Program-made: the position numbers and the translations under genes
In this document: one piece after another, positions 23,443 to 32,160 of the stretch
How positions within the stretch are numbered: the stretch's first letter is position 1
Layout: every line of letters begins with the position of its first letter
Notes under the pieces: generated by a model
Told to the model about the DNA's origin: nothing
The model's input: the letters and a program-made list of their open reading frames with translations, nothing else
Databases searched by the model: none
DNA from: Astrocystis sublimbata
Lineage: Eukaryota; Ascomycota; Sordariomycetes; Xylariales; Xylariaceae
Direction of reading: 5' to 3'
DNA length: 64,000 nt
NCBI GenBank assembly: GCA_022453515.1
Contig: JAJNNY010000084.1
Span: 1-64,000, forward strand

Positions 23443-25416
23443 TCAGGTACCTAGAGGTCCGCATGCTGCCCCGTCGCCTGCTTGCACCGGAATAGTAATT
23501 GCCTGAGCCAAATCCGGTGCCAATTTTGTTTGTCGATGCAACTCTCTCGGCGCCATGCTCCCACTCTTATTGATAACCGCATTCTGCTTCCAACGGCTGC
23601 CCCACGCCCCGGCGTCGTCCTGCCGGATGTAGTAGCCAAGATCCGCGCAGGGGTCCCATTCGGTCTGCGAAATGCCATTACCTAACCAGCTGAAGCGATT
23701 GGTAGAATGCGCGAAGCTCCAGTCGTCCCAGCGGGGTTCTCGGATCGCTTCCAGGTAGTGCAAGGTGCTTCCTGGCCATGTGGTCGGCGTGCGACTTCCC
23801 ACCTTGTGGTTGTTATGGGAGTTGCGGCAGTCGGCCGTCCACACGGCCTGAGCCATGAAGGTGTCTACGTGGGCCTTGAACTCAGTACACGCGACTTCTT
23901 TCGGAGCCATGCTGTGGATCGACGGCTCTGTTTGATATCTGTTGACAAATGCACAGATATAGTCAGCCTGTGCCTCAATGGCAACTAATGTTGGTCCGTT
24001 TGAAACCGGGGAGTACGGTCCTAGCAGGGTAAACATGTTAGGGAAAGCCGCAGCTCCGACTCCCATGTATCCCGTGATAGATTCGGCCCATTCTGTTTGC
24101 AGGTTCCGGCAGTTAGGTCCTAGGATTGGAAACGACGATACGTAAGAAGTATCAAATCCCGTGGCACAAATGACTACATCACCATCATGAACACTCCCAT
24201 CGTCACTGACCACGCCGGATGAAGTGAATGAGGTGACGCCGCCATAAACCGCCATGACGTTGGGCTTTTTCAAGGCCTTCTTTTGTTAGTTACACGGAAC
24301 ACTTGAGTTTACCACCGTCAACGGGATTCATTCATACCTTTAAGAATTTGAAACCGGATGGGATGACTCGCTTGCAACCCACTTCAAATTTGGGTATCAA
24401 ACTTTCTTCCGCTTTCCTATCATCAAGTATGCCTTTCATCTCGGATTCAAGAAGATCTCTGCATTGCTGTTGTAGAACTGTTCCTTTAAGATAGACACCT
24501 GGGTTTCAAATTAGCTCGGAAATCGCCTAGGTATTATTGTTGAAATGGGCGCGTGGAAGAACATACTAAAAATGCTATTCATTGTTCTCTCGTTATCTTG
24601 TCGAAGTCTCATGACGCTCTCCGGGTCCTTGATAAATCGTTCGATCTGATCCTTAGTGAAATCCTCCGCCGCGGATGATATGTCGGGCATTAGCCAAGTT
24701 GGAGACCTGATGAATATGGTGGCACTTTTGACGATGGGTTGAATTGCAGGCAGAATCTGCGCAGCAGAAGATCCAGAACCGATGAGTAGAACGTTCTTGT
24801 TGGCGAGAGAAATGCTCGTATCGTAATTAGCACTATGGACGCAGGTACCGCCATAGTCTTGCCTTCGTGGTATTTCGGGCCATGCCGGCTTGTTCAGATA
24901 TCCGCATGCGGTGACGAGAATATGGCACCAGTCCTGGACAGTTTCGCCCGTGACTAAGTCGTGTACTTCCACTTCCCATCGGCCGTCGCGCTCATTCCAC
25001 GACGTCTTCTTCACCGGGCAAGACAATTTGAGAAATCGCGAGAGGTCGTATTTCTGCACAAACCCCTCGAAATAACTCTGGATCTCTCCGGGGCCGGCAT
25101 AGACGGAAGTGAAATCCGCCTTGGGCTCGAAAGAGTAAACATAATTGTGCGAGGGAACATCGCATGCACAGCCTGGGTACCGGTTCTCGTACCAGGTGCC
25201 GCCAATGCATGGATTCTTATCGTATATCTTCAAAAGTTTTAGTAAATGAATGATAGATATGGTTCACTCTGAAGAGCTGATACTTACAGTTAAAGAAAAG
25301 TTCCTAAATGATCGTTGAAGCTTGTACGCCAAACATATGCCAGACGCACCAGCTCCAACGCAAATCACTTTAACGTGCCGTTCATTATGAATGGCATGCT
25401 CGCGTATTGGATCCAT
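23443..25416 (-). CDS. flavin-dependent monooxygenase (Baeyer-Villiger / N-hydroxylating class B type)
   Basis: Predicted CDS complement(join(23443..24276,24338..24498,24567..25227,25288..25416)), 594 residues, four exons in frame. The FAD fingerprint GAGASG is at residues 21-26, followed by GGTWYENRYPGCACDVPSH and a second dinucleotide motif GSGSSA at about 190 for NADPH. Between them the class-B signature FxGxxxHxxxW appears as YGGTCVHSANY, with Tyr replacing the final Trp. The C-terminal half has ATGFDTSY and GPYSPVSNGP, typical of fungal cluster BVMOs. It inserts oxygen into a ketone or oxidises N or S. It sits next to the prenyltransferase gene, transcribed in the same direction. N-oxidation towards an oxime would connect it to the aldoxime dehydratase, but that is inference. 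Confidence 0.88.
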
Positions 25417-26647
25417 GGATACGAGGACCTGCCACCTGGTTCTCGGCAGATGGCAAATGTAGATATGTTTATTTTTCTTTCGGCTTTTGGGCAATCACTA
25501 TGACCATATGTTTTAATTATCTCAGAAACGGCTGATATATTATACGAATGTTAAATGTTTCTAAATGCGGAACATGTGGAAAATGTGCCTGTTCAACACA
25601 CTAGAATTGAAGGATGTCTCCTACGATCAGGTGTCTCTATCAATCATGGCTCTCACGCCAGATGTAAGATAAGACCAAATGCCAACAAGTCCTTGTGGAT
25701 CCCCCAAGGCCCCCAGACAAGCATGAGCGACCAAAAAAGTCCTTGCATGTATCTAGTGCGCATGGACTCGATCCGATCCTCAGCCGTGTCCAATTACGAT
25801 TTACTTGCGGCGTATTGGGACTTATTCCCGATGTCCCGGCAAGCTGAACTGAGTTACTATGTGGCTCGGTTTACGGACGGCACCCCTGACCCGAAGTGGC
25901 GGCGGGTTATGGCTGACGGAAGTGGAGTGCCCAGTCGCCAATGCTATCTCAACATCGCCCCATGATCATCCCCGAAAGTCGCTCAGGACAAACCAACATT
26001 TCCAAAACAAGGTCCGAAACATCCAGATGCCCCAATTGAGTGCACTGTAGGACAATAAGGTTACACCGCCTCGCAAACGATGAAACCCTGTCCTAGCCCA
26101 GGCCTCAGCCATTACCAATGGAAAGACAGCTGCCTGAGAAGCAATACAGAGCAGTAGTCAGATTCGATGCTCATGTCACATTATATAGGTAGGTTACAAG
26201 GATCATGCACTGCTCACGCAAGTAATTAGTACCTTGCAGCAACAAGGCAGAAGGATCTTGTTTGGACTACGTATGGCTGAAAATCTTAATGCAGGCCAAG
26301 CTAACATCGCTTCATGTTGGGATTTACTGTCCTTTGAAGGATTTAAGGCGCTGACCAAGTGTACTATAAGATAATATCAAGACTACACCGCCACAAAATC
26401 GATGAAACCCTACTCTATTCTTAATTAAGTCTCAGATGTGCCCGAAAAGAAGCGGAATTCAGCGCTTACTTCGCCCATAGAATCGCCCGCTGCTAATACA
26501 CGTGATAATACCTTGCAGCAGTAAAGTAGCAAGGAATTCTTACTATCTTAGGTACGTATGATGGATCTCTTCATGTAGCACAGGTCAAAGGTACGATGAA
26601 ATGACGTTGCATGTATTCTAGTTCTAATTCTATTATTGCCGCAATAA
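25417..26647. other. spacer upstream of monooxygenase, with diverged direct repeat
   Basis: 1231 bases between the prenyltransferase stop and the monooxygenase start. A TATAATATAT on the minus strand near 25530-25550 may serve the monooxygenase. Bases about 26050-26590 contain two diverged copies of one sequence (listed separately). No gene is supported. Confidence 0.5.
26050..26590. repeat. diverged direct repeat, two copies
   Basis: Copy 1 (about 26050-26290) and copy 2 (about 26372-26590) share the anchors TACACCGCC, CGATGAAACCCT and ACCTTGCAGCA in the same order. The anchors are 322 bases apart at the left end and 279 at the right, so indels have occurred. Several differences are C/T or G/A transitions, with copy 2 the more AT-rich. 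Confidence 0.6.
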
Positions 26648-28080
26648 CTAATCCATTCCTGCTAGACATGGCGGCGTCATATCAGGACTTAGCTGGTATG
26701 GATTGAGGTATGAGACCACCCGAAATTCTGCGCCAGGCTCGATCGAGCAGGCAATATACGTATGCAGACCTCTACGCAACGTCGTTGATCCCGGTGCACT
26801 ATCACATCGAAGTCCGGTTAGTTCCAGTCCTGTACAGGTGACAATCAACGAATCAGAAGGGAGACCTACAACAAAGTTCGGATAGCATCCGTGTACTGTG
26901 CCATGTACATGGAAGCTGAAGGACCTCTTCCAACACGAGACATGTGAGATTCAAGAGCGGAGAGGATGCCGTCCTCGCTTGGTGCGTAATGCCGGACTGG
27001 CAAATAGACTTTGATGTTGGGCTGTCTCGTTCCACGCCTAATATCCACATTGTACAGGATACCGGCTGTTGGATGATCGACGTCAAAGAGCTGGTCGTCG
27101 TCTGAAGCTTCCTCTCCGATGCCGAACAATGAACGGTAGAGAAGTCTGAGGCGTTGCAAGCCGAGCTCAATGTTCGGGTCAGAAATGCGATGCCCGAGAC
27201 AGATGGTATCTTTGATAGATTGGAAACTGGTACTGCGGTTCCGAAAGTAAATTTTGAAGCGTGGGTCCATCGATTGAATCAAGTCGATAGCAAACATGCT
27301 AATATCCAGGGATGGAGTTGAGGGATCTTGGACATACGCTTGAAACATATCAAGACCTTGAGATTTGTCCGAGGCGTTGCCTGGTGCTGTTTCGATGGCA
27401 TTTGAGATGATTTCGAAGGTGCTATATCCTCCTTGCCTAGCCTTTATTTTAGGGAAAAAGTAAGCCTTGCTTATAATGCCAGTGTCTTCGAGATCGAATG
27501 CATAGAATTCTTTTGATGGGTGGTTTTCATATAGGCCAGTCAGGTCATCCCCGTTAAATTTTCGCTGGAAGTGTTCCAGCCAGGCCAGGTTTGTCTGGGG
27601 TATCAACCGCATCATCAACCCCTTCAGCATTGCACCAGCGATTCTATTGTCAGGGTCAACATACGTCCCCGCGTCAAGACCGACAGGCTCTATCGAAAAG
27701 CGTATCTTGGGTGACTGTTCACCGACTCGCCAGTCCCAGCTCAGCTCGATGGGGTTGTGGTTGTCTGTCATGAAGCTCTTCCATTGCTGTCTTTCAGGTA
27801 CGTAAGCTGGGCCTAGAACTGGGGCGATAGCTCGAAAGAACTTCAGGAGAAGTATTTGTCCATGTTCGGAGTAGCCTGCATTATTGAGCAAGATTGCCAG
27901 TGCGTAGCCAGAGGTTTCCCACCAGTATCGTGCATGATGGTCTAAAGCGAAAGTGCATTCTGATTCTACCCGTGTGAACGCCGTCGTTTTGTGCTGCAGC
28001 TGTTTTCCAGTGGAAGGTAGACAGTTCTGCTGGGGAGGGAGAATGGACTGATCCGTGATATCTATGTCTCTATTAGCCAT
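26648..28080 (-). CDS. DMATS-type aromatic prenyltransferase
   Basis: Predicted CDS complement(join(26648..26798,26873..28080)), 452 residues, the usual DMATS length. It would transfer a dimethylallyl (or longer) group to tryptophan, an indole or another aromatic, in the cytosol and without the Asp-rich motif of other prenyltransferases. Recognisable family segments are WWETSGYALAILLNNAGYS, LGPAYVPERQQWKSFMTD, PIELSWDW, VRFSIEP-type KIRFSIEPVG, and the C-terminal GLHTYIACSIEP followed by VVSYLNP. The last exon is needed: without it the protein stops at RTLL and lacks the final strand. Its donor is an atypical GTTGTA at 26872, so the exact junction is less sure. The start is the ATG at 28080; the longer frame upstream starts only with TTG. 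A TATA box lies about 105 bases upstream, in a promoter shared with the P450 gene. Confidence 0.88.
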
Positions 28081-28182
28081 GATTGTTGTCGTTTCGATGT
28101 TCAAATCTCAGCACGGTGGAAGTAAGATGGGTAGCTGCTACATATCTGATGGACGCACATATGACACGATAACAGCGACCCC

Positions 28183-28188
28183 TTTATA
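28183..28188 (-). promoter_or_regulatory. TATA box of prenyltransferase gene
   Basis: TATAAA reads on the minus strand within CTATAAAGG, about 105 bases upstream of the prenyltransferase ATG. Confidence 0.5.
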
Positions 28189-28539
28189 GCTCAATCTGTC
28201 TTGAGCTCTGACAGCCAAGATTGGATCATCTGATGGGAATCCTTCTCGTATCCGCAGTACCTAATACTGCATAGAGTCATTTGGCTAGTAGATAATAATA
28301 TTACAGTGTAACAGTCGGGCCTAGATAGACTCTAGAGAAACATGCGGCGCATCTTGTCGTTGAAAACCCACGTCGATCACTCAGACTGGCTAGGTTACTG
28401 CGTGTGATTCGCCAAGACCATATGTCAGTGCAGGGCAAGGTTGAATGCTTGCCACTTGGGCTCACTCACAGAACGAGGGGTAAGCAGGCTTAGCCCAGTG
28501 CGGTAGTACTTCGATGAATTACAAAAGTTATTATGATTC

Positions 28540-28547
28540 TATATATA
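28540..28547 (+). promoter_or_regulatory. TATA box of P450 gene
   Basis: TATATATA lies about 100 bases upstream of the P450 ATG at 28649, mirroring the arrangement on the prenyltransferase side of the 568-base shared promoter (28081-28648). Confidence 0.5.
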
Positions 28548-28648
28548 TTTAGCATCGCTGACGAAACCAGACATTGCTTTTTCCCCAACCCTTAACTGTG
28601 CTCATCTGTGCCCACCACTTTCCAACTTCATATTGCCTCACCGTCACA

Positions 28649-30570
28649 ATGCCCTCTCTTCTGCTTTGCCTGGGCACGATTGCATTGGTATGCTGCATCG
28701 AGCTCCTGCGCACTCGCCAAAGAAGGCACCTAGCTGTCATTCCTGGCCCATTCATAGCAAGCTTTAGTAATCTCTGGAAACTTGCCGCGATTTATCACGA
28801 GGACATGCCCGGTTGGAACAAAAGTGCTCATAATAAATATGGCCCAGTGGTCAGGATAGGCCCAAATCATGTTTCATTTGCCAGCCCGGAAGCTTTCCAA
28901 GTCATCTACAATTCAAGAGACTTATTCTCCAAGGTATGATACGTTTTTTTACCCGTAGATCTTTGAGCTATCTAGTGATTTTGACAGAGCGCCCGTGTGG
29001 ATAGTCCGACTTCTACGAGGTTGGGGCACCCATCTACCATGATGAGCCCTTGGAGAATATGTTCTCCCTAAGGGACGTTTCCCGACATGCGATGTTGAGG
29101 CGCAACATTGGCGGGCTCTATACCAAAGCTGCCGTTGCCGGGTTTGAAGCCAAAATTGACAGCTGTGTCACTCTATTCATGGAACAGCTTAAGAACAGGA
29201 CTCAGGCTGGGCCAGCACAGATTGACATGTCACTGTGGCTGCATCTGCTTGCGTTCGATTGCCTTGGAGAAATCAATGTCTCCAAAAAGCTGGGATTCCT
29301 TGAAAATGGATCAGACATGAATGGTTTTATCGGCGCGTCAGATAAAATCTTCTACATAGTTGGCTTGGTAACTATATCCTGTTTGATTCTCAAGCTGGTC
29401 ACAACGGCTAACCAACGTATAATAGTTCACACAAGCACCTATTCTTCAACGCCTCTTAGGCTACTTAAGATCACGCGCTCCGTCAGAAGAGTCCGAGCCA
29501 ATCCTAAAAGTGAGAAAGTACTGCACAGTTTTCATGCGAAAGACTAATTGGCTACCCCGTCTTGCAGTATACTCTCAGCGAAGTAAAGTCTAGGACCGAA
29601 CTCTCACCTCCCCAAACAGACATGCTGGGCAAATTCCTGGACGTCCACTACAAGAACCCCGACAAGCTTTCAATCAGAGACCTCACAGCCGCCATCTTCA
29701 TCAATCTGTATGTCTACTATTAGGCCGCAAAAACTGATGAATGACTAATGTTGGCACTAGCACCGCAGGGCATGATGTCCTAGCCATCACTCTCCGTGCG
29801 ATTTGGTATTATCTATGTTGTAACAAGCGGGTTTTGGGCCAGCTCCGTGACGAGATACAACTTGTCAGCTCCAAGGACACCTCCTCTGGCGTGGCACCAT
29901 ATTCGGAAGTTTCGAAACTTCCCTACCTGTAAGCTGTGAAGTCTGTCTGTAACTAAACCATTATACTGCCAAGAGATGGTGGTTGTTGGGAATCGGACAA
30001 TCACACTATAAACTGACAATGGATCATGATATAGCAATGCCGTGATTCAAGAGACGCTTCGGATACACCCAAACACGGGCACAATCATTGAACGCAAAGC
30101 ACCACCGGGAGGTGCTACGATTGATGGCCACTATATCCCTGGAGGTGTTATCGTTGGTGTTAACGCATGGGTTTTGCATCGTGACGAAGTTTATGGACGG
30201 GACCCTGACGAATTTCGGCCCGAACGATGGCTCGAAGCGAGTGAAGCAGACAGGACGCGGATGAATCAACTTCTGTTTTCAGTAAGTGCTCATATCTCCC
30301 CAATCTACCATACCCCCTCTCCTGATCTATGTTCCTCCAACGTTACGCATAACCATGCCGGATCTAACTTTGTATCGTTAGTTCGGCGCTGGCACCCACA
30401 CTTGCATCGGTCGAAATATCGCAATGATGGTTATATGCAAGGTAGTTGTTGAGTTCTGCAGGCGTTTTGATGCAACATTGGCATCGCCGCCGCCTAAGAA
30501 TGAATGGAAGGTCCATGGCAGCTGGGTGACAAAGCAAACCGAAATGGATATGATCATTACACAGTTGTAA
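28649..30570 (+). CDS. cytochrome P450 (pisatin-demethylase-like), divergent from prenyltransferase
   Basis: Predicted CDS join(28649..28933,29005..29367,29426..29509,29568..29707,29761..29928,30035..30281,30382..30570), 491 residues, seven exons, all junctions in frame. An N-terminal membrane anchor (MPSLLLCLGTIALVCC) places it on the ER. The segment SDFYEVGAPIYHDEPLENMF and the following MLRRNIGGLYTKAAV resemble fungal pisatin-demethylase-like P450s. The K-helix ExxR is Glu353-Arg356 (ETLR), PERW is present, and the heme loop is FGAGTHTCIG with Cys437 as thiolate ligand. The I-helix reads TAGHDVLA: the Thr usually found after the acidic residue, used in oxygen activation, is Val. It shares a promoter with the DMATS gene, so oxidation of the prenylated product is the likely role. 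Confidence 0.88.
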
Positions 30571-31307
30571 ATGATCATATATATGACTATAATACTCCAT
30601 TAGAAGTAGTTACTTCTCGCGTATCGAATAGCTTTAAAAAGGATTCATAACTGTACAGGAACGATCGGGCGAATTGTCTGAGTGATTATATATCTTTGCC
30701 GTCTCTGATCAGTGGAATCCCCTGGCTCCATGCACTGTCAATGTTTCGGCACTGCTGATTTGCTATCATGCTGGCAATGCGTTATTGGATGTCTTGACTT
30801 TGTTCTCCCACTCCTGGCAATACGGAGCCTTCAAATGAACGTCGCCGGAAACTCCTGTTGTTAATGTATAAGTACGCATTTTGACACAGGCGTTACTTAC
30901 TATACGGGCATGATTGTGACTGGGAAAGTCATATATAATTTATATAGCTAATCAGAGCCTACGTGTCCTATCAAGGGATGACTACAGTACTTTCACCAAC
31001 GCAGTTGCAACTTGGCTCGCACAGCTGCAATCGACTTGTATAGTTACAGTTGTCCTACGCAGCTGTTGTAAAAGCTCTGATTGGCTATAGAAACCTAACA
31101 TGATGCGCCAGTTCTAGTGGGACTATGCACTTTTAGAATTATGCAGCAAGGAATAATGCCGGCACTAACAGTAAAGAGGTACAAAGAGCCAGAAGTATCG
31201 ACTGAGACACGCCGATGTAAGGAGTCATAACAGACGGCATTCAGCGTCATTTTCGTCTCCTTGTTTCTCCCCATTTCTCTTCTGTTCCCATCCGCACGCC
31301 TTCCACT
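30571..31307. other. spacer
   Basis: 737 bases without coding signal. It contains several short GCAGTTGCAACT / GCAGCTGT-type inverted words at 30995-31075; no clear function. Confidence 0.45.
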
Positions 31308-32084
31308 ATGCAAGAGCACAAGATCGAGACTGAGTTCGGTACGCTCTGGACTGCGTGTAGTGAACCTCAGCCATCTTCCAAATCGAACCCAGCTATCTTG
31401 TGTCTACATGGCAGTGCGTCCAGCTCACGTATCTTCGAGCCGCTTCTCAACTCGCCCGAAATCAAAACCAATCACAAGCTCGTCGTTCTCGACTTCCCTG
31501 GCCATGGCCGCTCTCCCGATGCCACCGACCCCAACAAATCCTACTACCAGTACGCCTACGCAGAAGCGGCCCTGGAAGTTCTCCAGTATTACAACATCAC
31601 CCAAGTTGTGTTACTGGGCTGGAGCCTTGGTGGACATGTTGCGCTGGAACTTGTCTCCGTGCTCGCGAATGCCAAAAAGCCCAGGCCGATGTCTCAGCTC
31701 TGTTTAACCCAGAGGCTTCCGACGAGGACCTAGGAAAGGTCGCGAGTGCTTTTACCAAATCTGCACCGCCAGCTTGGATGACTGAAGATGCCTTGCGCGC
31801 GAACCGCTTGGCAGGGAGGACTATGGCTACCAAGTTCATGGAAGGCCATTGCAGTGATCAGATCAAGATTATACACGACTTTCAAGGGAGTAATCGCTGT
31901 TGTCAACGGTGAATCTGAGCCCCTCTTGGACCTGGACTACTGTGATGCTGTCTGCAAGGGAGCGCCTCGACTATGGCGCGGTGAATGTGTCAGGCTCAAG
32001 GATGAAGGACATGCACCATTCTACGACAACCCGCAAGGTTATTCAACGGTGTTCTTGGACTTTGTAAATGACTGCAAATTGTAG
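31308..32084 (+). pseudogene. alpha/beta hydrolase, broken (deletion plus frameshift)
   Basis: The first 125 codons from the ATG at 31308 read as an alpha/beta hydrolase: LCLHGSASSSRIFEPLL gives the oxyanion-hole strand, DFPGHGRSPDA follows, and LLGWSLGGHVALEL contains the nucleophile elbow GWSLG. After about 31660 the homology continues in another frame (AQADVSALFNPEASDEDLG to TKFMEGHCSDQ), but the strand and loop normally found between are missing, so some 20-30 codons appear deleted. Near 31890 it shifts back to the first frame (VIAVVNGESEPLLDLDY, then GHAPFYDNPQGY with the catalytic His region). No splice sites fit either junction. The family includes many cluster hydrolases. If it is expressed at all, only the N-terminal third is made. 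Confidence 0.75.
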
Positions 32085-32160
32085 ATACGTTTATGCAAAT
32101 AACTCACTACAAAGAAGAAATTCCACCATCACCAACGACCTGTGTGACCCCCCTTCCTAT

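Noticed and set aside
23443..28080. Whole locus as an ergot-alkaloid cluster
   Set aside because: DMATS and BBE-type oxidases occur, but no N-methyltransferase, catalase (EasC-like) or old-yellow-enzyme gene is present.
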